A DNA stretch of 64,000 bases from Macrocybe gigantea (taxonomy: Eukaryota; Basidiomycota; Agaricomycetes; Agaricales; Callistosporiaceae), in assembly GCA_011319805.1 (NCBI GenBank), contig SJRY01000250.1:801208-865207 (forward strand), read 5' to 3'. Shown in pieces: positions 39,771-51,107 of the stretch. Below the pieces are notes generated by a model that had not been told where the DNA came from, ran no database searches, and worked only from the letters and a program-made list of their open reading frames with translations. The translations under genes were made by a program, and so were the position numbers. How positions within the stretch are numbered: the stretch's first letter is position 1; each line of letters opens with the position of its first letter.

Positions 39771-40090
39771 TGTTAGGCTAGACGAATCTCAGAAGGACTC
39801 GGGCAGACTAAGTGCGAGAGTGGTCTTGAGATGATGGCAAAAGGAATATTAAGCCTAGCGCTACTGGTACATCTGGGAGTCCTTATATACATTACAGTAC
39901 TCGAGCACGGACCATGGGCTGCGCAATGCTGTGGACTGCGGATGAGTAAAACTGGAAAGAGATGACTCAGGATGACTAGGGAAGTGGGATGACTCGATGG
40001 CTGCGTGCTGCGCAGCATGATGGGGGAGATAAGGGATGTGGGAAAGATAAGATAAGAAAATGAATAGTCCTTTGGGCGGCGTCTGTAACA
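39771..40090 (-). repeat. 3' LTR of copy 2
   Basis: TG...CA ended, 320 bp. It differs from the 5' LTR by A/G in GAGTAAAACTGG and T/C in GCTGCGTGCTGCGC (plus-strand notation). Confidence 0.97.
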
Positions 40091-40103
40091 TCACCCTCTC
40101 TTT
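40091..40103 (-). promoter_or_regulatory. Polypurine tract of copy 2
   Basis: On the element strand AAAGAGAGGGTGA directly abuts the 3' LTR, the expected place for the primer of plus-strand DNA synthesis. Confidence 0.75.
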
Positions 40104-40127
40104 AGATTCGCGTCCTCGCGAAAAACC

Positions 40128-40525
40128 TTAGTCCAGCTGTCCCCACCCAGTATTGGTCTCCCAGGCGGTCGCGGCACGCGGGGCCCATGTATGAATGAGC
40201 TCTTCATTATAGGCGCGAATGTGGTGGAGTGTGGTGGCGAGGAGTTTAAGTCGCCGGTTTTCTGTGCGAAGCATTTCCATTGCTTCGCGAAGCGCGATAC
40301 GTTCAGCTGCAGTGGGGCCGGTCCCATCAGGGGTTCTCCGGTCCAGAGGTGCGTGCGGACGGTCATAACATAGCGCATATATGCGCCGAGTGTGATGGCG
40401 AGGGGGTTCATGTAGTCGCTAGCATTGAGAATCCTTGCCAGATTCTCGAGGTCACTTGGGCGGTTGGGGGTAGGTGCGCGGCTGCCCTCGCTGCTGTCGA
40501 TGCTGATGGGGGCGTTGGTGGTCAT
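40128..40525 (-). CDS. ORF3 of the Ty3 element, copy 2 (one-base deletion)
   Basis: Starts MTTNAPISIDSSEGSRAPTP at 40525 and ends GWGQLD-TAA at 40128, matching the copy 1 stop. One base is missing near 40335, after HLWTG; past it the frame that matches copy 1 reads TPDGTGPTAAERIALREAME, RTENRRLKLLATTLHHIRAY and NEELIHTWAPRAATAWET. The middle looks like an amphipathic or coiled-coil helix. No zinc, nuclease or membrane motif is visible, and I recognise no family. It follows the chromodomain ORF directly, with its ATG almost touching the chromodomain stop. If the deletion is not repaired, the frame reads through to 40091 at the LTR edge. Confidence 0.6.
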
Positions 40526-43500
40526 GAAGTGCGATTTTTGGTCTTCTTCCCTCTTGTCGTGATCCTTTTATCCTGGTTCGCAGTCTTCTTTAGGAAGTGG
40601 TCTAGAGCTTGCTGCGCATTCCCCAGCTCCTTCTCTTTGATCCATGTGTTCTCTTCGTGTCTGTATCCTTTCCATTTGACCAGGAATAGTGTCCCTCTCC
40701 CTTGTTTCTTCCTTTTTAGGATCTCTTCTATCTCGTACTCTTCTTCATCATTTATGATTTCAGGGGGTGGTGGTGATGGTCGCTCTTGTATCTTGAAACG
40801 GGGTCCTTTGTAAGGCGTGAGCAGTGTTTCATTGAACACGGGTGTATCAGCTGCCATGATGCTGGGAGTTCCAGGCGATATGCCGAGGCTCCTTTCTTTT
40901 CAACCACCTTGAACGGTCCGTATCGGAGTGCCGATAACTTCTTTGATGGTCGATTGACTGTGATATTGGTGGCTTCTAGCCATACTCTATCTCCTTTCTT
41001 GTATTCACGGGCAGGTTTTCGTCTCGCATCGTAATTGTCTTTGGCTCGTGTTTGTGCATATTGCAGCACGGCATTTGCTTCCTTTCGTATTTGGCTCATT
41101 CTTTTGACGAAGTCTTTTGCTGCGGGGTTATTCCCTTCTGTCGTCTGCGGCTCTCCCTTCCAGGGGTGCATCCATAGTTGAGGTAGAATGGTGTTTCCTT
41201 CGTTCCCTGGTGTGTTTTGTCATTGTATTGGTACTCTGCAATTGCTATCCATTCTGCCCAATCGTCCTGTAGGTTGTTTGTGAAGCTTCTGAGGAAGGCT
41301 TCCGTTTCTTGGTGGGATCGCTCCGCCTGTCCATCTGTCTGTGGGTGATAGGCCGTTGATAGGTTTTGCTTTGTTCCGAGCAATTTTAGAAGTGCTGTCA
41401 TGAATCGTGCTGCGAACTGGGGTCCTCGATCACTGATGATCTTTCGTGGAATTCCATGAAGCCACCACACGTTGTCTCAGTATAGTCGTGCGAGACCTTC
41501 TGCTGTGAGTTCGGTCTTTGTGGGAACTAGGTGGATCATCTTGGTCAGGCGGTCTGTGACTGCGGCGATGGCGTTAAAGCCGTTCGAGCTGGGTAGCGGT
41601 CCTATGAGATCTACTCCGATATCTTCCCATGGTTGTTGTGGGACTTCGTGCGGGTGCAGGGGTGCGTGTTTCTTTTGTCGGATGATTTTGTTTCGCTGAC
41701 ATGTTTCGCATCCATTGACATACTTCTTGATGTCTGTCAGCATTGATGGCCACCAATAGGTGCGGCTTATGAGCTCATGCATGCGGTATTGCCCTGGGTG
41801 TCCTCCGATGGGTGTGTCGTGGTGTTCAAACATGATGTTTTCCTTCAGTTTGTTGTCTGGAGGAACATAGATTTTTCCTCCTACGTATACGATGTGGTCA
41901 TCTTCTGTGAACCAGTGTGGTTTTTCCTTCAGTCCTGTTGTTACGATTGTCTCCCTTCGTGTGCATTGTTGAATTTGTTCTATCCTTGAGGATTCGATCA
42001 TCGTGATTCCTCTTGTTTGTATTGTTTCGTTATTTTCTGCTTCTTCTTTCTGTGGGTGTTCGTCCTCGAACATCATAAATTCGAAGTCTCGTTCATTATT
42101 CTCTTCCAGATGTCGAATGAATGCTGCTTCTTTGATCATTTGTATGTCGTCCTTCTCTGCTAGGTTTTCTTCATATCCTGCCATTCGTGACAGGACATCC
42201 GCTTTTCCATTCGCCTTTCCTGGTACGTGTCGTAGTTCGTAGTCATTCCTGTAATTTCAGGTACCAGCCAATCTGTCTCGAATTGAGTCGCTGCGGCTTC
42301 CGGAAGTATGATAGGTTCTTGTGATCCGTCAATATTTCGAACTTCTCTCGAGCTTCGAGGAGGTATTGTCTCCATGTCTTTAGTGCGACCATTATCGCAA
42401 GAAGTTCCTTGTCGTAGATTTCGTAGTTTTGTTCCGCTGGGGTCATGCATCTCGAAATGAATGCGATCGGATGCCATAGTCCTTTCTGCTGTTGTGATAG
42501 TACCGCTCCAATGGCATATCCTGAGGCGTCCGTTTCGACTCGGAATTTTCCTTCTGTCTGTGGTAGTGCTAGAATGGGTGCTGAGGTTATATGTCGGATC
42601 AGTTCTTTGAAAGCGCCTTGTTGCTTGTCTGTCCACTGGAATGTTTTGTTTCCAGTCAACTCCGTCAGGGGTTTAGCGACCTTTGCATATCCCTTGATGA
42701 ATCGTCGGTAAAAGTTCGTGAATCCCAAGAACTTTTGTAGTTCTTTCTTCGTCTTTGGGGTTGGCCAGGATTGTACGGCTGTGATCTTTTCTGGTTCCAT
42801 TTCTACCTTCCCTTCTCCTACATGTATCCTAGTACTGGGACTTTCGATGATTCCCAGACGCATTTCGGTCCTTTGATGAATAGGTCGTTCTTGTTCAGTA
42901 TTTCCATGACTTCTATGGTGTTCTTTTGGAGTTCCTCTCGTGTTCGTCCGATGATTATGATGTCATCCATATAGATTATGCATGCTCTTCTTCGTATTTG
43001 GTCTTGGAAGAGGCTCGCCATCATTCGGCTAAAAGTGCCTGGTGCGTTGCACTGCCCAAAATACATGACTGTCGGTTCGAAGAGTCCTCTTGCTGTTAGG
43101 AAGGCTGCCTTCCATTCGTCCCCTTTCCGAATGCGCACGTTATTGTACCCCCAGATAATATCGATCTTGCTAAAGTACTTTGCTCCTTGTAGTACGTCGA
43201 GGAGCTCGCTGATGCGTGGTAGTGGAAACTTGTCCTTGACCGTATATTTGTTTATTTCCCGGTAGTCTTGGATGAGTCGCTTGCTTCCATCCTTCTTATT
43301 GCGAAAGAAGCAGGGTGCTGCGTAAGGTGATTTCGATGGGCGTATTTTTCCTGTTCGTAATCCTTCTTCGACGAAGGCATCTAGTTCCTCTAGCTCTTTC
43401 TGTGTCATCGGGTAGACCTTGCTCGGTATCGTTTTGGGTGCATCCTTCGTTAAGTTTATTTCATGGTCCCATTCTTTGTGGTCTGGTAAGCGATCAAAGT

Positions 43501-44140
43501 TCTTCTCCTTGAAGAGGTGTTTGAATCTGATCAGATATGGGGGTATCTGGGTTCCTGTCTTGTCGCTGGCTGTGGTTTTCGCTGGTTCAGCCACCTTCTG
43601 TATCTTGATCGTCTGGTGGTTTATTTTGCACGTTTTGGGGCATCTGTCGAAGACAATTTCTCCTGTCCTCCATTTGATTGTTGGGTTGTGGTAGACAAGC
43701 CAGTCATGTCCTAGTAGCATGTCGGTTTTTCCGATATCGAGTACGATGGCTTCCATATGCTCCTTGTGTCCTTTAATGTCGATGTGGACCTCCGCTACTC
43801 GGTCTGCTGTTTTCTGACGATTGGGTGATCCGTCTGCATTTATGATGGGAATTTCTTGATTCGTCGTGTCTTCAGTCCGTTTTTGCTACTATCGCGGTGT
43901 TGATGCAGGTCCTATCCGCTCCGCTATCAACTTCTGGTGTTATCGTTGTGATTCCTTTTCGGGTTCGTATTCTTGCTGGTACTGCGAGCTCTTTCCTCTT
44001 TGGTGGTTTGTCCCCTTGGATGGTTTTTCTTGGTGCTTCAGATCGCTTGGCAGGAATGGTGTATTTCAGAGTATGGGATGATCTACATCCGGTATCGAAG
44101 CGAGTCTGTTTCAGTTGTATGGGTCGCGATTTAGCACCTC
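40522..44140 (-). CDS. pol region of copy 2: protease, RT, RNase H, integrase, chromodomain
   Basis: Read leftward. Protease: EVDSGADRTC-type motif near 43930-43905 and GHDWLVYHNP near 43710. RT: FPLPRISELLDVLQGAKYFS, FGQCNAPGTFSRMM and the catalytic YMDD (CIIYMDDIIIIGRTR) near 42975. RNase H: FRVETDASGYAIGAVLSQQQ and TDHKNLSYF. Integrase: CETCQRNK zinc end, VDLIGPLPSSNGF, SDRGPQFAARFM and ERSHQE. Chromodomain at 40755-40600: EYEIEEILKRKKQGRGTLFL, VKWKGYRHEENTWI, which keeps the aromatic residues that read methylated histone H3. Frame breaks by one base occur near 42835 (GYM/VGEGKVEMEP), near 42243 and near 41475, among others. Confidence 0.9.
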
Positions 44141-45911
44141 CTAGTCGGACCCTTCGGCAAAACCCTCTTTGTCAGAGCTTTCTTCATCCTTGTCTTCTTC
44201 GTCCTCTCCTTCTTCTTCTTTCACTTCTCTGACCCGGGATTTTCCTTTCTTCTTCTTCTTGCAGTTTCGTGCATAGTGTCCCTTTAAGCCACAGTTGAAA
44301 CATGTGACATTTGCTGCTCCTTTTCGTGGTTCCGGGCAGTTTCGTGAAATGTGTCCTGGTTTATTGCAGTTGAAGCAGTTGTTGCTTCGTACTTTGTCGA
44401 CTTCCATGGCCTGTCCTGCTCCTCGGCTTGGATTTCCGGCCTTGCGCTGATTGCTTGTGAATTCTCCTCTCATCACATTTCTGTGTTCATCGATGTTTCG
44501 TCCAATTGCTCGAACTGTCTTGATATATTCATCTCCATCTGTTGGAAGTGTGGAGATTGAGTGTACGGCTTCTGCTGTCCTTCGGTTTAAGCTCTTCTCG
44601 AGTAGGAAACGAGGGGCTGTTCCTGTCATTCCTGCTTTCCCTGCGAGGTCTACGAATTCATCCAGAAATTCGTCGATGGGTCGGTTTCCCTGTCTGATGT
44701 TGAATAGTTTGCTTCCTGCTTGTGATGGCGACATGACGTTGCTGAATCGTGTCTCTATCTCGGTTATGAAGTCGGCCCATGTGCTTTGGTTGTAGTGGTG
44801 TCGATCTTCTTTGATGCCCAGTGGGCTCCGGGTCCGTCGGTCATTCTAGACAGGACCGCTCCAATCTTCTGTGTATCCGTGAGGTCTCCATGTGCGGTTA
44901 TGTAGAGTTTCATCTTTCTCCACCAAATATCGAAGGACGTTCGATCTCCTGTAAAGGATTTCGGGTCGGCGATGATTCCCTTGTATTCTGTCGTCATCCT
45001 TTGGGGGTTTTCTTCGTCGTTCTCTTGGTCTTGGTCTTCCTGTTCCTGGATCTGTTGTTCTTGGGTCTGCTGTGCTTGTACTTGGGCTTGCTGTTCTTGG
45101 AGCTGTTTCTGTCTTCGCTCCTCTCTCTGTTCTTTCCAGTAGTCTAGGTCGACTCCTGCGATTCTACAAGCTTGTTCAAAATCGGCCCACTCTGCGGCGT
45201 TGGTCCGGTTGTCTTTGGTAATCCTTTTCGCTCCCTCCACCGATAGTATTCGTCCCAGTCGCTGTTGCTTACTTTCGCCACGGTGGTGCGATTCTCTCCT
45301 TATGCAGTGCTTCGCGGATTGGTCCTCTGAAGGGATTCGGCGGTTTCGTTCCTGTGTGTCCTTGACTCTGGTGTCGTTCTCGTTGGTTCTGTCGTACGCT
45401 CTGTGCGTCGTGCCCTCTCTGTATCAGTATGTCTTCCTCCTGTGTTCGGCGATTATAGTTCTCGATCTGTTGTCGCCTAAAATCTCGGGCTTGTGTTCGT
45501 TCTTCTCTCGTTTTCTTGCGGATGGGTTCGTCCTCTTCTTCGGCAAGAAGATTCTGGTCTGACCACAGCTCTTCTGGGCTTATCCCGTATTCTCCTCTAG
45601 GAAAGTTCTGCAATGAGTTGTGCTGCTCCTTCGCTGAGGATCTCAGCGGGCTCGTCTGTGGTGGTGAAGGCAAACTCTCTCAGAAATGCCTGTTCTTCGT
45701 CGTCGCTACTTGGTGTAGGCGTGCGCTCTCTCTTTCGTTTGTTTGGATTGCTAGTGTCTCTGCGGGTGGCGTGGACTGTCTCTGCGAATGGCGTGGACTG
45801 CAATGTCTGGTCTACTTCTCTGAGCCAAGTGCTCTCGTCGCTCGTGCTAGTGCTCGCTGGGTCGGCGACCGCTTGTCGTCGAATGTTGATCAAGTCTTTG
45901 ATAAAGCGTGA
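44141..45911 (-). CDS. gag region of copy 2
   Basis: Reading leftward from about 45911: an N-terminal domain ([20 protein letters not shown]), a highly charged Glu/Arg/Gln region ([20 protein letters not shown]), the capsid-like core ([40 protein letters not shown]), then two CCHC zinc knuckles [14 protein letters not shown] and [14 protein letters not shown], and an acidic end ([19 protein letters not shown]). The frame is interrupted near 45600 (two missing bases in TTTT and GAAGG contexts compared with copies 1 and 3) and near 44785 (missing C). The capsid core packages the RNA; the knuckles bind it. Confidence 0.88.
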
Positions 45912-45946
45912 CGTGGTGTGTGTGTGAGTCTGAGCGAGTCTCGACG

Positions 45947-45957
45947 AGGCTTAATAT
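45947..45957 (-). promoter_or_regulatory. Putative self-priming primer binding site of copy 2
   Basis: On the element strand ATATTAAGCCT, starting 2 nt after the 5' LTR. It is exactly complementary to AGGCTTAATAT in the LTR at 46045-46035, which begins 33 nt after the TATA box (TATATAAG, 46078-46071). No TGG-starting, tRNA-type site follows the LTR. Confidence 0.75.
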
Positions 45958-45959
45958 CT

Positions 45960-46279
45960 TGTTAGGCTAGACGAATCTCAGAAGGACTCGGGCAGACTAA
46001 GTGCGAGAGTGGTCTTGAGATGATGGCAAAAGGAATATTAAGCCTAGCGCTACTGGTACATCTGGGAGTCCTTATATACATTACAGTACTCGAGCACGGA
46101 CCATGGGCTGCGCAATGCTGTGGACTGCGGATGAGTAAGACTGGAAAGAGATGACTCAGGATGACTAGGGAAGTGGGATGACTCGATGGCTGCGCGCTGC
46201 GCAGCATGATGGGGGAGATAAGGGATGTGGGAAAGATAAGATAAGAAAATGAATAGTCCTTTGGGCGGCGTCTGTAACA
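45960..46279 (-). repeat. 5' LTR of copy 2 with TATA box and predicted transcript start
   Basis: 320 bp, TG...CA. Element-strand TATATAAG at 46078-46071; predicted transcript start close to 46045. Confidence 0.97.
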
Positions 46280-46284
46280 AAGCT
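46280..46284. repeat. Target-site duplication of copy 2, right copy
   Basis: AAGCT immediately right of GTAACA; matches 39766-39770. Confidence 0.9.
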
Positions 46285-46980
46285 GGTAGCTGTAGGGGTA
46301 GACAAGGAACTGGTGGCAATGGCTGTGCTATGGAGAGCTTCCACCTTGGCCTTTGTGGCAATTCAAGCAGCATCACTCACAACGTTGCATGCCCTCTTCA
46401 ACTCCAAACAGTAGTCCTTGTCCAATGTCTTGACCATGTCTGCCTACTCATTGAACTCTTTGATGTTGAATGCTTTTCTATTGTTACATTTACAGGCAAG
46501 ATCTATTGGCAGGTGGGCATCAAGGACCATTCACAACATATCCTCTGATAGGGATTTCTTTCCCAGTCATGAGTTTATTGAGATGACATTGTTGGTGTAA
46601 TCCTGGAATGTTTAATCAGTGGCAGGTTTAGTCATGATCACCTCACAATAGAGTTGGTGATCCCAGTTCTTAATCAAGAACTTTTTGTGGAACTTGGCAA
46701 TGAACAAGTCCCATGAAGCAGTGGAGAGGCGGGTGCAATTATTATGGATCTAGTCTTTAATACATGTGTCAGCAAATGAGTTGAGGACCTTTTTAACCTT
46801 GTTGCTATCCTTGACGTCCTTGTTCTCAAAGAATGTCATGCTGGTGTCCTCAAACTCTTGCATTACTTTAGTGGAGATCTGTCTGTCTGTCCCTCCATCA
46901 ACTTTGGAGGCTGTGTCTCTAGGGGAAATATGATGGAAGTGAAACCAGAATTGTAAGACATGGCTACTCAGATGTAGCAT
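46280..46980 (-). pseudogene. gag remnant of the older Ty3/gypsy element
   Basis: Reading leftward from 46980, one frame gives ISTKVMQEFEDTSMTFFENK, WDLFIAKFHKKFLIKNWDHQ, LCYCEV-like and TFQDYTNN segments, and ADMVKTLDKDYCLELKRACN, a retrotransposon capsid pattern. In-frame stops sit where Arg (CGA) or Trp would be expected. It runs straight into the insertion point of copy 2 and resumes in the same frame at 39770. Its own LTRs were not found. Confidence 0.7.
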
Positions 46981-48580
46981 GTGATTAATGAAGCAGCTGA
47001 CTCAATTTCAGAATTGGAGTCAGATTAAGGAGCTTTGATATGGTATTGGGGAGCAATATGTGGGATGGACAGGGAGATGGACTGGTCAGAGATGGACTAG
47101 TCAGGTGTAATATCTGATAGCTTGGATATGGTGAAGGGTTCTTTTAATGACTTGTCAGACTTCTGGGGGACACTGGGGACAACTGGAGCCAGGGGGGTAG
47201 TCAGTGACATAATCACTGCAAACTGGGGCAAAGATGGAAGGGATACAGGAAAACTCATACCTGAGGCATTGAACTCAGTATTGAGTTCATCGACTAGTAT
47301 CAGAGGGGAAGAGACACTTCATTCTCCTTCCAGAACCTCTTGTGTATGTTTTGGTTGACTATATGTGCCTGCTCTTAAGCTATATGCACTCTTTTCTATG
47401 GTGGCCATATGATAACAACCTTCTATGAAGGGTAGTGAAGATAAGGGTGATTCAGAGCCCACTGACTGGCTTTAGCAGTGTTGGAAAGTAGGACAATTAG
47501 CAGTTGATGACTGAGTAACTGGTCAAGAGGAATGAGAATGTGATGAACAGGCAGGACTTATCAGTCTGCTCTGGCATAGTGGAATGTTTGTGTGCATTAA
47601 TGTTCAACCTGGGTATTAGATCTATCTTTTGCAGCAGCTTGGAAAGATTCAGAAGCTGGAATGCATGAGAGCATGAGAATGAAAAAGGGAGCTGAAAGAT
47701 ACAGATAGTGAGGAATCCACCAAGCTCACAACAAGCAGTGAGTTTGAGATGCATTCAAAAAAAAAGTAGAAATATACAGTAGTATGCAATACTGATGGAC
47801 AGGAAGGATGAGAGTGAATGGTCACAAACAGAGGGATTGGATTCCTTTGTCCCAGCTATGGGTATATATATAGCAGTTGGTATTAATTGGTGACATGGTT
47901 ATGTGTTAGTCTCCCAGATTGTCAGTCTTCATCATCTGTTGTAAGCCATGCTTACAATGGCTTCACATTCTTAGTCATGTAGTGAGTGTAGCAACTGTAA
48001 TACTAACCTACAACATGTCCTGTAGGTAAGATGTAAGCTATGTATGCTGGTATGGATGGTGGGCACATATACCTCGGTAACATGGTGAGCATAGCAACTG
48101 AGGATGGTAATGCCCACCATTGTGTCTTCTGTAGTATTATTATATAATCCTATGAATCTGCTGTGATACATTCCAATACCAAGGGGCAAGTAAAGCTAGA
48201 GAGAATATATTTAATATTCTTAACTGATATACTGTTTAGAGCCAGGTAGTCAGCTACCTAAGATCTAACAGTGCCCACAAAGATGTTGAGTGGGACTGAT
48301 ACTTTCGCTTGGCATCAAAATGTTGGCCAATGTTTTACATTCATTTTAGTGTCCTTTCTATATTTTTATGATAAGCCTGGGTGAAGATATGAATTTTTTT
48401 CTGTTGCATACCCATATTTGAGCATAGATAAGGAAGTCAGTCATGGTGTGTCACTACATCTTCTCTGGGCAGATCTCAAGGATTTTAGCCTTCACATCAT
48501 CGACGATTGGCTTTAGATCCACCTCGATGAGTATTTTCTTGCTTACACAGGTGAATTAACTATCTAACCCCAAGCTTTCC
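46981..48580. other. Decayed transposon-like DNA without recognisable coding sequence
   Basis: AT-rich and almost free of CpG. The part next to 46980 is presumably the 5' end of the older Ty3 element, but no LTR boundary could be placed. Two diverged copies of a CATGnnGTGAGnnTAGCAACTG word lie about 104 bp apart (near 47975 and 48080); the second is part of the hairpin at 48056-48120. Confidence 0.5.
48056..48120. repeat. Nested stem-loop, 10-bp perfect outer stem
   Basis: ATGGTGGGCA (48056-48065) pairs exactly with TGCCCACCAT (48111-48120). Inside, CCTCGGT (48072-48078) pairs with ACTGAGG (48097-48103) with one G-T pair. The element could be a MITE core, a structured RNA or chance; no tRNA signature was seen. 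Confidence 0.45.
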
Positions 48581-48833
48581 ACAGTGGATTGTGACAAATA
48601 GTACTAATCAGTTCAACCTGCATAGTCTCCACTGGCTCATCTCAAGGACAATTCTGGTCAGACAGCTCATTTACGAGTATGTTGGAATGCTTGTGCTATT
48701 GGGCTGGGTCTGTCTGATGTTTTCAAGCAATTGGATGAGGTTTTGGTCTTGGAATGGAGGCTGCTTGGTGAGTTGACCTCACTGACAGGTGGTCTGATGG
48801 CTCTGAGTCAGTTTCAGAGTATTCACAAGGCTG

Positions 48834-51024
48834 TCACTGCCTGCTTTTCTTTTTCCCCTTTCCTCTGGCCTTCTCCACAGCCTTTCTCGCCCTCTCCACA
48901 GCTTTCTGCAGCTTTTCCACCTCCTGCTCCATGGCCTTTTGCTCATGGGCCTCTGCTTTTTGGCACTGCATCTCCATTCGCTCTGTCACCTTTTGCTGCT
49001 TCTCCTCCTCCTGCATTTGCTTTGCCTCTTCCCTTGCTTCATCTTGTAAGTATTTTTCTTCAGCTTTTTCTTCTTCTTGCTGACATCATTCTCTGGCCTT
49101 TTTTTCATCTTGCTGGTAATGTTCTTGTACTTTCTCCTCATTCTCTAGTCATTTTTTATCTGTAGTGATTGCTTTCTGTCACTCTCTCATAACTGGTGCT
49201 GCCTTGTGAAGTGCATTCTTCCATTTCTGGATCCATTCTGCATATGCTAACTATTCAAGTGACTCTTCTGCTGTCAAGTGTTAGGATTGGCCACTGCTGT
49301 CAATCTGCTTGGGCTTGGATTGTTTAACATACAAATGTTTTTGCAGCCTCTTGTTTTCAGCATCCATCAGGTGTTTATATGCATAATTTCATTGTATTTA
49401 TATCATTGTTACATCTAAAAGTGCCCACAGCTCCTTATTCTTGTTTTGCAGGGCTTTTCGTGATGCATTGAAGGGAAGATGAGGTGGAACACCAACAAGA
49501 AGGTATTGTGCAGGCTCTGGCATGCCAAGCAGTTGTTTTGGTGCTGGTGATTTGGTCGAGGGGATTGTTAATATTTGTGCATCATTAGCATCACCTGGAG
49601 CTTCAGCACTGATAGCTTGAGTCTTTGCAGCTTTGGCACCATCACCTGATTCTGACACAGGGACTAGCAAGGATGGAAGAGTTGCTGGAAGGGGTTGAGT
49701 GGCCCCTTTGGTCATATTCAGTGATGGGGCAAATGCTTCCTTGAGAATGGCATCCCGATTCAGTAGCCATATGCCTGTCTTGGCAAATGCTGCTGTTATT
49801 GTTGTGTTTTTGAATGCATGCATCCAAGCTGTGGCATAGTAAGATAGAAGGTTGTTTTTTGTAATTGGGATGTTATTATGTACTGCCTGAAGAACCTCAG
49901 CCTTCCAAGATGATGCCAATAGCCTGAAAACACCCACATCACATGGCTGGAGGGCATGTGTTGTATGAGATGGTAGGCAGACCATGATAATCTGGTGGTC
50001 AGCAGTAAATTTGCAAAAGTAGTATGTGCAATGGGAATTATGGCCATTGAGGATAAGCAATTGATAACTATTGGTTTTATTGCACACAGCTGATGCAGGA
50101 TGAAAATCCTTCTCAAGCCAGAGACTTCCAAGCTCTTGGTCTGTCCAACCCTTGTCAGAGATGGATATGCTATTAGAAATAGAATATCAAATATTGATCA
50201 AACTCAGTGTGGATGCCTAGCATCACAAACCTTGCATTGCAGGGATTATTCTGACCCCATTCCAAATTTTGATGTTTTGCCTGATAAACAACAGATGGTG
50301 GAAGTGCTGTCCCATCTGCACAGACAGTTTTGATGATTGTGACAAGCTCATAGTCTCTTGCTTCGACATGTTGCACTGTCTTCTGGTTGCGATCAATGAA
50401 GGCAGCAATCCGCTTCTCAATGCCTAGCTGAATACCCTTCTCATCCATATTATATATATTCTCCTCAGAAATTTGATATTTCTCGATAAGTTCTTGAAGC
50501 ATGTCAAAAAACTCTTGTATTATAGTAGGATTCAGGGCGCATGCATGACATTCTTCAAGGCTCTGAGTATAACAGATAGCAAGGTCAGGATGTTGTTTCT
50601 TGAATCGTTTATACCATGATACTCCAAGTTGCTCGCCACAGATGTCCAATGCATAATCAGTAAGTATTTGTGGTGTAAGTGGAAGTCCTCGCCTCTCCAT
50701 TTCCTTTACCCACTCAATGAGAACCTCCTCCTCAGGCAGCTTGAGCTTTTGTTCATGCTCATGAGCAGCCTGACATGTGGAAACCCCACTATAGCCATCT
50801 CATAATGTCGAGCATGGAACTTGATAATCAACAGTGGCATAGCACAGTGAGATCTTTTGTTCCTTTATGGCCTTCAGTGCAAGCTGGATATGTTCCTTCT
50901 GATCCATTTCTTCAATATTGATTTCATTTGCTTTGCCATCATTGTCAGACATCATGATGGTTTGCAGTAAAATAACTACAGTATTCGACTGCATCAACAT
51001 GGAATCATGCCTCATGTGAACCAC
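48834..51024 (-). pseudogene. Pogo/Tigger-type transposase (HTH plus DDE_1), decayed
   Basis: Reading leftward: MSDNDGKANEINIEEMD with IQLALKAIKEQKISLCYATV is the N-terminal psq-like helix-turn-helix. A CENP-B-type domain follows (LPLTPQILTDYALDICGEQL; GVSWYKRFKKQHPDLAICYT), then the DDE_1 catalytic domain: NIYNMDEKGIQLG (first Asp), TIIKTVCADGTALPP, LILNGHNSHC where the second Asp (DGHxSH) has become Asn, CLPSHTTHALQPCDVGVFRL, and a C-terminal Lys/Glu/Gln-rich helix (EQEVEKLQKAVERARKAVEK). Frame breaks and stops occur near 50810, 50170 and below 49400. The Asp-to-Asn change is a single G-to-A. Terminal repeats could not be placed with confidence. Confidence 0.8.
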
Positions 51025-51107
51025 ATGTAATGGATTATATCTGATACATGGAAATTGTGGAAACCATTATCCTACCTTATCTCTGATAATGTCACAAGAT
51101 TGCCTGG

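Larger units (their letters stand above)
39771..46279 (-). mobile_element. Ty3/gypsy chromovirus copy 2, young and nearly complete, nested in an older element
   Basis: 6509 bp, with 320-bp LTRs differing at only two positions (both transitions) and a 5-bp target duplication AAGCT at 39766-39770 and 46280-46284. All functional motifs of a chromovirus are visible on the minus strand: two gag CCHC knuckles, protease DSGAD, RT with YMDD, RNase H, integrase HHCC and DDE blocks, and a chromodomain. The reading frames are cut by several single-base deletions relative to copies 1 and 3, most in repeated bases. Given the near-identical LTRs, these are more likely sequence errors than old decay. Removing the element plus one AAGCT restores the reading frame of the older gag across the junction. 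Confidence 0.95.

Noticed and set aside
39861..40094. Short frames with HHAAQHAAIESS-type sequence in every LTR (also 31965, 46050 and 61272)
   Set aside because: They lie in the LTR promoter part upstream of the predicted transcript start and shift frame between copies; repeat conservation explains them.
40091..40525. 144-codon uninterrupted version of ORF3 ending at the LTR border
   Set aside because: Comparison with copy 1 shows that the second half is read in a shifted frame after a one-base deletion; the shared stop is at 40128-40130.
45900..45960. tRNA-type primer binding site after the Ty3 LTR
   Set aside because: Sequence after the LTR is AGATATTAAGCCT; there is no TGG start or resemblance to a tRNA 3' end.
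48582..51107. CAGTGGATTGTGACA and CAGGCAATCTTGTGACA as terminal inverted repeats of the pogo element
   Set aside because: Only the 8-bp TTGTGACA core pairs well and neither side has a flanking TA.
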